This document shows positions 1-5,977 of a stretch of DNA of 6,108 bases, piece by piece. The position numbers and the translations under genes are program-made. The DNA is from Candidatus Brocadiaceae bacterium (GTDB lineage Bacteria > Planctomycetota > Brocadiia > SM23-32). Positions within the stretch are counted from its first letter, which is position 1. Every line of letters begins with the position of its first letter. The DNA lies in NCBI GenBank assembly GCA_030615435.1, contig JAUWZH010000164.1:1-6108 (forward strand), read 5' to 3'. The notes under the pieces were generated by a model. That model was not told the DNA's origin. It was given only the letters and a program-made list of their open reading frames with translations, and made no database searches.

Positions 1-400
1 GGGGTATGCTCGCAGGTCATTGAGCACGTTGCCCAGGTTGTTGAGGGTGACTGCTAAGTAGGGCTTGTAGATATGCGGTTCGCGCGCGGCAAGGTCCATG
101 CGGATCCCCAGGGCCTCGTCGTAGGCTGCCCTGGACTCGAGGAAGGCGTGCTGATTCCTGAGCACATTGCCCAGGTTGTTAAGGGTGACTGCTACATAGG
201 GCTTGTAGATATGCGGTTCCCGCGCGGCGAGGTCCCGATAGACGCCCAGGGCCTCCTCACAGGCTTCCCTGGCCTCGGGGAATGCTCGCAGGTCATTGAG
301 CACGTTGCCCAGGTTGCCGAGTGTCATCGCCACGTCAGGCTGATAGATATGCGGTTCCCGCGCGGCAAGGTCCCGGTAGACGCCCAGGGCCTCCTGGCCT
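1..400 (-). repeat. Tandem 138-bp TPR-coding repeats
   Basis: The landmark ATATGCGGTTC occurs at 71, 209 and 347, exactly 138 bp (46 codons) apart. Over about 85 bp, units 1 and 2 differ at roughly 11 positions by my count. Units 1 and 3 share a perfect 35-bp block (6-40 and 282-316), offset by 276 bp. The array continues past the left edge, so copy number is unknown. Confidence 0.9.
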
Positions 401-846
401 CTTTTCCTCGCAGCAGAGAGTCGTCTCAGTTTTGCCAGGCCTGAGGCAAGGATGGCTGCGAACGTGGCGTGCAGATCGTCAAACCGCTCGCCTCGCGCCA
501 CAACTCGGCAGCGCTCGCACGCCGCGAAAGATTCGCGCACGAGCGCTTCCTTCTGCTCAGGGGGGAACTGTTCAAACGATTGCGCTGCGACCGCCTGCGG
601 GCGCAGGGCAAATATCTCCAGGGCGGCGGCAGCTGCAGCTCGCCCGGCTTGCCGCAAGCCGCCCACGAATGCCAGCACGGCTTGTGGGTCTCCAGGCGCC
701 CCATCGCTCTGGGCCGCAGCCTTCAGTGCTGCGCTGACCTGCTCGTCGGCCGCGGCGTCACAGGCCGCCCGCAGCCTCTCCATATCCCCCGTCCTCAAGA
801 ACTCGCGCAGCGGCTGTATCCACGCACTGTCGTCAGTCATGCTCAT
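1..846 (-). CDS. Tetratricopeptide-repeat protein, N-terminal part, cut by left window edge
   Basis: The minus strand is open from a stop at 916-918 to the left edge. It gives 282 codons from the ATG at 844-846, beginning MSMTDDSAWIQPLREFL. A strong Shine-Dalgarno, GGGAGGTG at 850-857, lies 5 nt before this ATG. A second ATG at 838-840 is 11 nt away and is the alternative start. Residues 1-145 are Ala-rich and probably helical, and match no family I know. From about residue 149 there are TPR units of 46 residues of the kinesin-light-chain type, with the motifs LNNLGNVL, EALG and LAAREPHIYKPY. Nearly three units are visible before the edge. There is no signal peptide or membrane segment, so a cytoplasmic protein-interaction scaffold is likely. 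The partner is unknown. The gene is divergent from the helix-turn-helix ORF. TPR identity is firm; the biological role is not inferable. Confidence 0.88.
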   Translation of the reverse strand, partial: MSMTDDSAWIQPLREFLRTGDMERLRAACDAAADEQVSAALKAAAQSDGAPGDPQAVLAFVGGLRQAGRAAAAAALEIFALRPQAVAAQSFEQFPPEQKEALVRESFAACERCRVVARGERFDDLHATFAAILASGLAKLRRLSAARKRGQEALGVYRDLAAREPHIYQPDVAMTLGNLGNVLNDLRAFPEAREACEEALGVYRDLAAREPHIYKPYVAVTLNNLGNVLRNQHAFLESRAAYDEALGIRMDLAAREPHIYKPYLAVTLNNLGNVLNDLRAYP

Positions 847-849
847 CTT

Positions 850-857
850 CACCTCCC
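850..857 (-). promoter_or_regulatory. Shine-Dalgarno of the TPR gene
   Basis: Read on the minus strand this is GGGAGGTG, close to the ideal anti-16S match. It sits 5 nt before the ATG at 844-846 and 11 nt before the ATG at 838-840, and it favours the upstream start. Confidence 0.75.
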
Positions 858-946
858 GGCAATCGTCAATGCGGCGAGGCAGAGAACGAAGCGGCATTCT
901 ACACAATAGCAGTCTTCACCAGCCAGTGCGCAAACGCCGAGGCCTG

Positions 947-1225
947 ATGGCCCTGGCGATTCGCTTCGAGCGGCTCGTGGAAGAGGAACACGTTGAGCAC
1001 TGCGCCGAAATCGCTCGCCTGGGCCACGTCACCCGCGCACGAGTGACGCAGATCACGAATCTGTTCAACCTCCCTCCCGATATTCAGGAAGAGATCCTCT
1101 TCCTGCCCCGCACAGACGGCGGCCACGCCCCCATCCGCGAGCGCATGGTCCGTCCCATCACTGCCATCATCAACTGGCGCAAGCAGCGGAGAATGTGGAA
1201 CGACCTCAAACGCGAGACTTGCTGA
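947..1225 (+). CDS. Small KorB/ParB-like helix-turn-helix protein, possibly truncated
   Basis: This is a 92-residue basic protein beginning MALAIRFERLVEEEHVEHC. Residues about 18-45 (AEIARLGHVTRARVTQITNL) form a helix-turn-helix like that of KorB/ParB-type DNA-binding domains. It is followed by LPPDIQEEILFLP and a C-terminal WRKQRRMW stretch. I recognise this whole pattern from small proteins of planctomycetes and related bacteria, often found near serine recombinases; this is recall, not a search. The start is uncertain. The ATG at 947 has a GAGG (939-942) only 4 nt upstream. In-frame GTG 926 and ATG 869 would add PVRKRRGL-like basic residues that homologues also seem to carry, but neither has a clear Shine-Dalgarno, and 869 lies only 22 bp from the divergent TPR start. 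No recombinase is present, so this may be a solitary regulator or a leftover of a decayed locus. Confidence 0.65.
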   Translation: MALAIRFERLVEEEHVEHCAEIARLGHVTRARVTQITNLFNLPPDIQEEILFLPRTDGGHAPIRERMVRPITAIINWRKQRRMWNDLKRETC

Positions 1226-1379
1226 TCGTGCCGGTCGTCCCACTCAAGCAGAACTGGTGGCGCAGGTTCCTGGGGGATCTGCCCGTTACCTCTCTCTACA
1301 GGTCAGTCTTCCCCTTTGCCGCAGTCCGGGAAGGAACCCCGTGCACCGGAGCGTGCCGGAGATCACGGCAGGCTTGCCC

Positions 1380-1407
1380 GCCGCCCGCTCAAGCAGCGCG
1401 AGGCGGA
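1380..1407 (+). repeat. CTCAAGC-loop hairpin repeat, copy A
   Basis: CCGCC (1381-1385) pairs with GGCGG (1402-1406) around a loop containing GCTCAAGCAGCGCG. It matches copy B (1891-1918) at 26 of 28 positions. It lies between the convergent helix-turn-helix and DUF6485 genes, where a terminator would be expected, but no T-tract follows. Confidence 0.5.
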
Positions 1408-1446
1408 TACTGCATCCAACCTGCTGCGTGGTCCCCGATGCAGCCG

Positions 1447-1659
1447 CTACCACCACGGGCCGCGCTCCTGGTAGGTCTTTATGAACCGTTCCACCGAGCG
1501 GTCGTAGGTCTTCTCCACGTCAGGTGGGAACAGGCAACCCGGCAGCTGTCCCTCGCCCCAGTGCGATTCCAGACAATCGCAGCAGATCCCACGCTTGCCG
1601 CAACTGGTGTAGGTACATGCGCACGACTGTCGCTTCTGCTCAACTCTACATTCCGCCAT
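1447..1659 (-). CDS. DUF6485-type small cysteine-rich protein
   Basis: This is a complete 70-residue protein beginning MAECRVEQKRQSCACTYTSC. Eight cysteines lie at residues 4, 13, 15, 20, 26, 27, 29 and 42. The later motifs LPGCLFPPDVEKTYDRSVE and ERFI complete a pattern I recognise as DUF6485, a family of short proteins in anaerobic bacteria and archaea with no established function. The paired CxC and CCxC spacing suggests metal binding (zinc or Fe-S), which is inference. The ATG at 1657-1659 is chosen because AGGGAG (1668-1673) lies 8 nt upstream and because the family begins at this point. The frame stays open to 1761, but the extra residues are unlike the family. There is no signal peptide or membrane helix. 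It is transcribed alone, convergent with the helix-turn-helix ORF, with a 221-bp gap to it. Confidence 0.85.
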   Translation of the reverse strand: MAECRVEQKRQSCACTYTSCGKRGICCDCLESHWGEGQLPGCLFPPDVEKTYDRSVERFIKTYQERGPWW

Positions 1660-1890
1660 AGTCGCAACTCCCTGTTCTGTAAAATCGGATGCAGCGCAAC
1701 CCGGTATTGGTGACACGCCTGCCCGGCGGAGGAGCATGGCATCCGCCTGCCTTAGAATCATCGTGCTTCAGGGCACGGCATAGCAGGTGTCTCTGTCACC
1801 AGGTGATATGCTAAGGGTTACAGTCCGTCTTGGCAAGGTGTTGGGTCCATGAGGGCCTATCAGTCAGGCGCCAGCCAACTGACCCAGCGC

Positions 1891-1918
1891 GCCGCCCACT
1901 CAAGCAGCGCGGGGCGGA
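1891..1918 (+). repeat. CTCAAGC-loop hairpin repeat, copy B
   Basis: CCGCCC (1892-1897) pairs with GGGCGG (1912-1917) around a 14-nt loop containing ACTCAAGCAGCGCG. It matches copy A at 26 of 28 positions. A further loop-only match, ACTCAAGCA, lies close by at 1954-1962. Confidence 0.55.
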
Positions 1919-1996
1919 GTCCACGGCGGCGCACGGCGCCAGCGCCGAGGGGAACTCAAGCACTGGCCGTACCGATAAAGTGAGGGCCAAGCATAG

Positions 1997-2042
1997 TGCG
2001 GCCGCCCGGGGAGGCGCCAGCGCAGGGGCCTCGTGGGCCGCA
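1997..2042 (+). other. Nested inverted repeat upstream of the sigma gene
   Basis: TGCGGCC (1997-2003) is complementary to GGCCGCA (2036-2042). Inside it, GAGGC (2011-2015) is complementary to GCCTC (2028-2032). The element ends about 140 bp before the sigma start codon. It could be an RNA leader structure or an operator. High GC makes such stems common by chance, so the functional claim is weak. Confidence 0.35.
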
Positions 2043-2171
2043 GGCCGGAGGAGAACATCAGAGCCCTCAGAGCGGCCCTCCTGGAAAACCGGGCGATTTT
2101 GCGCATAATTGTCGGGCGGGCGGCGTCTTTATAGTGGAGCAACTGAAGGGCGCATTACTGACACCAGATGC

Positions 2172-2176
2172 AGGAA
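2172..2176 (+). promoter_or_regulatory. Shine-Dalgarno deciding the sigma gene start
   Basis: AGGAA lies 8 nt before ATG 2185. It supports this start over the in-frame GTG codons at 2134 and 1996. The 2134 GTG has no purine-rich upstream sequence, and the translation before 2185 does not look like a sigma factor N-terminus. Confidence 0.6.
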
Positions 2177-2184
2177 GCGCTGAC

Positions 2185-5100
2185 ATGGACGACCTGAGGC
2201 TACTGCGGCGGTACGCTCGAACCCGTGACGCCGAGGCGTTTGCGAACCTGACCCGACGTTACGGGGCACTGGTCTACGGGGTGTGCGTGCGCGCGCTGGG
2301 CAACGAGCACGATGCGGCAGACGCCGCGCAGGAATGTTTCATGGACCTGGCGCGAAGCGCGGGATCCATCACTTCGTCCCTCCCGGGGTGGCTCCACGCC
2401 GCTGCAACGCACCGGTGCCTGGACGCGATCCGCGCCGCTTCCCGGCGCAGATACCATGAGGCCGTGGCTATGGCTCACAAGAACAACAAGGGCGGGCCGA
2501 CGTGGGCCCAAGTCGGCCCACGCATGGATCAATTGCTCGAAGAGCTTCCAGAGGAGTTGCGCGTTCCCCTGATCCTTCACTTCCTCCAGGGCCAGAGCCA
2601 GGAGCAGGTCGCGGCCGAGTTGGGGATTAATCAGTCCACCGTCTCCCGGCGCCTGGAGAAAGGTCTCGCCCTGCTGCGGCGGGGGCTGCGGGGAGCGGGC
2701 GTGATCGCCTCCGCCGCCGTCCTGGCGGGGCTCCTGACGGAGAACGCCGTCCAGGCGGCCCCGGCCGCCCTGACGGCGGCTTTGGGAAAGATCGCCATCG
2801 CCGGCATAGGCGAGGCCGTCGGTGCGACGACGGTGGCGGGCGGCGCGGGGGCTGCGGGGACGACAACTGCCGCCAGCGCCACGGCTGCCGCTGTGGCGTC
2901 CGCGCCGGCTGCGGCAGGGGTGGGTTTCCTGCACGCCAAGCTCATCATTGCTGCCACCGTGGGCGCTCTGGCCGTCGGCGGCGCCGTGGTGGCATTGAAA
3001 GTAGCGGTGCCATCGAAACCGCAAGCCCCCCAACCCGTCACTCCTGCCAAGGTCGTCGTGGAGCGCGCGGGGAGCAAGCTCGCCTTTTGCATCGTTACCA
3101 ACAGGATAGCTGTGGGGAAGTACGGCCCACAGATCAGCGAGGATGGGCTCACGCGTTGGGGGGAGGCGCTTGCGACCGGCGGCCCCGAGGCAGCCGGAGA
3201 CGCAGGCCGGAGGGATTATCGGTGGCGGGAGGCTGGGTGCGAAATGCCGCCCGAGGCCGTCGTGCAAACCCATCAGGGCAAGTATTACGTGCTGCTGCAC
3301 AACCAGCGTCCCCTGGCGCTGGTGCCTGACGGCCACCCCTGGGAACAGTGGGGCGTGGTCAGGGTCAGCGCAGTCCAAGACGCTCGTGGCCGCTGGGGCA
3401 TCGCATTCGAGCTGGACGAGAACGGCGCGCGGGAGTTCGAGAGCATGACGCGCCAGTTCGTCGGCTTGGCGCTGGCGATCGTCGTGGACAACAAGGTGGT
3501 CTCGGCCCCAAGGATTAAGGCTGAGATACCCGGCAAGGGCATCATCATGGGGAGCTTCACGGAGCAGGAGGCGCGGCGTCTGGCGGAGGACCTGCGAATA
3601 GGAATGCCTGCGGCCTTCGCGTTCCATAACGCGGCCCGAGGCGGCAAATTGGAGCGGGTCCGCGAGCTGCTCGACGCCAACGACAGGCTCCTGGAAGTGG
3701 AGGACCCCGATCGTAGGGGCAATCGCCCCCTGCACAGCGCGGTGCGGCACGAGGCTGTGGTGAAGTTCCTCCTGGACCGTGGTGCGGACGTCAACGCGAA
3801 GGGAGACGAGGGACGCACGCCGCTGCACATGGCTGCCGCCGACGCGACCAGGGAGATCGTCGAGCTCCTGCTTGCGCGCGGCGCGGACGTGAACGCTGTC
3901 GACGAGACCGGCCTGACCCCGTTGTACATGGCCGCTGGTGGGGGCACGCCGGAGGTGCTGACGGTGCTGCTGGACACCGGGGCCAACATCAACGGCACGG
4001 GAAAGGTCGGCCTGACCCCCCTTTCCATTGCGGCGTTGCAGATAGGGCTCTCGAGGCGGCCGGAAGACGTGCACCGGGCCACTCAATGCAAGGACATCTT
4101 GCTGGCCCGGGGGGCGAAGCTCGACATCTTCTCCGCGTCCACTCTTGGCCTCGAGGAGCGCGTGGCCGAGTTCCTGAAGGCCGACCCGGGGGGGGCAGCC
4201 CGGCAGACTGCGTTTGTGGACTTCACTCCGCTCCACGCGGCGGCCATGGCCGGCCACGCGCGGGTGGCGGAAATGCTGATCGACGCCGGCGCCGACGTGA
4301 ACGCCGTTGCTGCCGAGGAAAGCGGCTCCCCGCTCTACTTGGCGGGCGGTATGGGCCGGGAGGAGGTCGTGCGGCTGCTGCTGGACCTGGGGGCCGACGT
4401 CACCCGCGGGCCCGAAGGCCGGCAGCCGATCCACGCCGCCGCCCAGCGCGGACACAAGAGCTGCGTCGAAATGCTTCTGGCGGCGGGGGCCGACGTGAAC
4501 AGCGCGGACCGCGGCGGGCGCACCCCCCTCCATCGCGCAGCCGCCGGCTGGCACACCCCCGTCGTCGAGTTGCTCCTCGCAAGGGGCGCCGAAGTCAACG
4601 CGAGGATGAAGAACGACCGCACTGCGCTGTGTGAAGCGATGATCGCGGCACAGGCAAGATCCCGCCGCGAGTCGATAGCCGACCTTCTGGCCGTTGTCAA
4701 GGTCCTTATCTCAAAGGGCAGCGACGTCAACGCGAGGGACGACGAAGGGCGCGCGGCGCTGCACTGGGCCGCCGTTACGGGGCAAGTTGAGGTCGCAAAA
4801 GCGCTTCTGGAAGCCGGAGCCGATCCCCTGATGGAGAGCCGGCCCGACCGGCCGTTCGATCTCTCACACAGGCCCATTGACATCGCCCGGCAGCACCCGG
4901 ACCGCCCGGAGATGCTGGAGCTTCTTCGGGCCCACGCCGCCCTACTGATGGCCGCTGACAGGAAGGCGATTGAGGAGGCCGCGCGCAGACTTCTGGAGGC
5001 GGTCCGGGACGGTGACTACAAGACCATAGATGCCCTCGCGGCCTCTCACCGGGACCGCTCGGCGCGAGTTTGGGACGCATGGGTGGAGCAGGTGCGGGCG

Positions 5101-5751
5101 GACTACGCCGGGCAATTCGACCGACTGCTGACAATTGTCGGGTCTGACTTCCGGGGCGGCCTGGCGGAGGTGCACGTGCGCCGACCCGAGGGGGACAAGG
5201 ACAAGCTGCTGGTGCTCGTGCTGATGCAGTACCCGGACGGCGGCTGGCGCGCGGTGAAGGCGCGCAACTCGCCGCGCGAGCCGGACACGGGACTACGCTG
5301 GGCCCGCAGTGCGTGGCATTACTTGCAGGAGTTCCGAAACGCCATCTTCGACGCGGCCGGCCAGACGGAGTCGTGCACGGTCTCTGGCAGCCTCTCTACG
5401 GGATTCCCGCGGGATGCCTTTGCGCTGTTTGCCAGGGTCAGGAACGGCAACCTGGTGCTTCAGATTTCGACGGGCTCTCCCGTCCAGACACCCGAGATGG
5501 AGGTGCAGGCTGACCGCGCCAAGTGGTGGAGCCAGCCGCTTGAGCTGAGGATCGCCCGTCGCATCAAACTCACGAGGGGCGACTTGCTGCTGGAAGCCCA
5601 GGACGGCAAGGCGACGCTGAGCCGCCCCGGCCAGAGCATCGTGTTCGACGTCCACGAGGGCAAAGTCAGGATCCGGCGTGGCGACGAGGTGACCACGGGG
5701 AAGGGATTCGCCATTGATCTGCTCACCTTCGAGGTCGGGCCGGCCCCCTGA
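2185..5751 (+). CDS. ECF sigma factor fused to membrane helix, SecD-P1-like domain, ankyrin repeats and unknown C-terminus
   Basis: 1188 residues, against about 180-200 for a plain ECF sigma factor. Region 2 is at about 19-88 (DAADAAQECFMDLAR, PGWLHAAATHRCLDAIR). Region 4 is at about 113-168 (LPEELRVPLILHF, then a helix-turn-helix SQEQVAAELGINQSTVSRR). Residues 170-252 are Ala/Gly/Thr-rich, and 253-273 form a transmembrane helix. Residues about 297-475 resemble the SecD periplasmic P1 region, its head at 391-475 (WGIAFELDENGAREFESMT, LALAIVVDNKVVSAPRI, GSFTEQEARRLAEDL). Residues 478-919 hold 12-13 ankyrin repeats (TPLHMAA, LLLARGADVNA), two with longer helices (608-647, 810-853). Residues 920-1188 are unassigned. 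I infer a membrane-tethered transcription initiator whose C-terminal modules bind a ligand or envelope protein; with one membrane pass they lie outside the cytoplasm. Planctomycetes are known for ECF sigma factors fused to other domains. It is monocistronic as far as visible. SecD translocase function is unlikely, since the other SecD membrane helices are absent. Confidence 0.92.
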   Translation: MDDLRLLRRYARTRDAEAFANLTRRYGALVYGVCVRALGNEHDAADAAQECFMDLARSAGSITSSLPGWLHAAATHRCLDAIRAASRRRYHEAVAMAHKNNKGGPTWAQVGPRMDQLLEELPEELRVPLILHFLQGQSQEQVAAELGINQSTVSRRLEKGLALLRRGLRGAGVIASAAVLAGLLTENAVQAAPAALTAALGKIAIAGIGEAVGATTVAGGAGAAGTTTAASATAAAVASAPAAAGVGFLHAKLIIAATVGALAVGGAVVALKVAVPSKPQAPQPVTPAKVVVERAGSKLAFCIVTNRIAVGKYGPQISEDGLTRWGEALATGGPEAAGDAGRRDYRWREAGCEMPPEAVVQTHQGKYYVLLHNQRPLALVPDGHPWEQWGVVRVSAVQDARGRWGIAFELDENGAREFESMTRQFVGLALAIVVDNKVVSAPRIKAEIPGKGIIMGSFTEQEARRLAEDLRIGMPAAFAFHNAARGGKLERVRELLDANDRLLEVEDPDRRGNRPLHSAVRHEAVVKFLLDRGADVNAKGDEGRTPLHMAAADATREIVELLLARGADVNAVDETGLTPLYMAAGGGTPEVLTVLLDTGANINGTGKVGLTPLSIAALQIGLSRRPEDVHRATQCKDILLARGAKLDIFSASTLGLEERVAEFLKADPGGAARQTAFVDFTPLHAAAMAGHARVAEMLIDAGADVNAVAAEESGSPLYLAGGMGREEVVRLLLDLGADVTRGPEGRQPIHAAAQRGHKSCVEMLLAAGADVNSADRGGRTPLHRAAAGWHTPVVELLLARGAEVNARMKNDRTALCEAMIAAQARSRRESIADLLAVVKVLISKGSDVNARDDEGRAALHWAAVTGQVEVAKALLEAGADPLMESRPDRPFDLSHRPIDIARQHPDRPEMLELLRAHAALLMAADRKAIEEAARRLLEAVRDGDYKTIDALAASHRDRSARVWDAWVEQVRADYAGQFDRLLTIVGSDFRGGLAEVHVRRPEGDKDKLLVLVLMQYPDGGWRAVKARNSPREPDTGLRWARSAWHYLQEFRNAIFDAAGQTESCTVSGSLSTGFPRDAFALFARVRNGNLVLQISTGSPVQTPEMEVQADRAKWWSQPLELRIARRIKLTRGDLLLEAQDGKATLSRPGQSIVFDVHEGKVRIRRGDEVTTGKGFAIDLLTFEVGPAP

Positions 5752-5977
5752 TCTCGCGCGCGCACCCTCCCGGCCCCACGCTTGCCTTGACTGGTCAGAA
5801 CGCGGGGGCTGCCACGCACGCAAGACACGGGTCGCTTCATGGGAGGTGGGGTGTGGCGGCCGAGCGGGCGTGGGAGGCGGACTGAAGGCGACCACAGCGA
5901 CTGGCCACGACCGATCAGCCGCCCGCCTCAAGCTGCACGGGGCGGGGAAGGATTGAAACGGCAGCGCCGCCGCCGAC
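5752..5977. other. Gap between convergent genes, no terminator recognised
   Basis: The interval separates the sigma gene stop from the minus-strand partial gene. It is very GC-rich and shows no convincing ORF. I see hairpin copy C (5918-5945), and no stem followed by a T-tract on either strand. Confidence 0.5.
5918..5945 (+). repeat. CTCAAGC-loop hairpin repeat, copy C
   Basis: CCGCCC (5919-5924) pairs with GGGCGG (5940-5945) around a 15-nt loop containing GCCTCAAGCTGCACG. It is more diverged than A and B, with one extra base before CTCAAGC, but keeps both arms and the loop core. It sits between convergent genes, as copy A does. Confidence 0.45.

Larger units (their letters stand above)
1660..2184. 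other. Gene-free, repeat-rich intergenic region between divergent genes
   Basis: No reading frame here shows convincing protein character on either strand. It separates the divergent DUF6485 and sigma genes and must hold both promoters. It contains a hairpin arm pair GGCGGA (1725-1730)/TCCGCC (1742-1747), GGTGACA (1709-1715)/TGTCACC (1794-1800), a compact palindrome TCACC-A-GGTGA (1796-1806), hairpin copy B (1891-1918), and a nested stem at 1997-2042. I could not place -35/-10 boxes with confidence. Confidence 0.6.

Noticed and set aside
452..946. Upstream extension of the helix-turn-helix ORF on the plus strand to position 452.
   Set aside because: This part overlaps the well-supported minus-strand TPR gene in antisense, and its Ser/Arg/Ala-rich translation looks like a shadow.
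1195..1713. 172-residue plus-strand frame overlapping the DUF6485 gene.
   Set aside because: It is antisense to a recognised protein family with a good ribosome binding site and shows no motifs of its own.
1891..1962. Resemblance of the CTCAAGC hairpins to integron attC sites.
   Set aside because: I see no typical attC core sites with GTTRRRY/RYYYAAC ends, no cassette-like gene spacing, and no integron integrase.
2012..2131. A short frame reading GRRPEENIRALRAALLENR upstream of the sigma gene looked protein-like.
   Set aside because: It has no ATG and no ribosome binding site, is about 45 codons long between stops, and resembles no family I know.
2109..2135. Possible promoter TTGTCG (2109-2114) with TATAGT (2130-2135) before the sigma gene.
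   Set aside because: The spacer is only 15 nt and both boxes are poor matches. Promoter consensus in this lineage is uncertain, so I do not call it.
1996..2184. N-terminal extension of the sigma gene by 63 codons to a GTG at 1996, or to a GTG at 2134.
   Set aside because: The residues are Pro/Gly-rich and unlike an ECF N-terminus. Family members begin near MDDLRLLRRYA, and the Shine-Dalgarno at 2172-2176 supports ATG 2185.
2200..4554. A 784-residue open frame on the minus strand opposite the sigma gene.
   Set aside because: It is a shadow caused by GC-biased codons of the plus-strand gene, which has clear domains throughout. The minus translation shows no recognisable motif.
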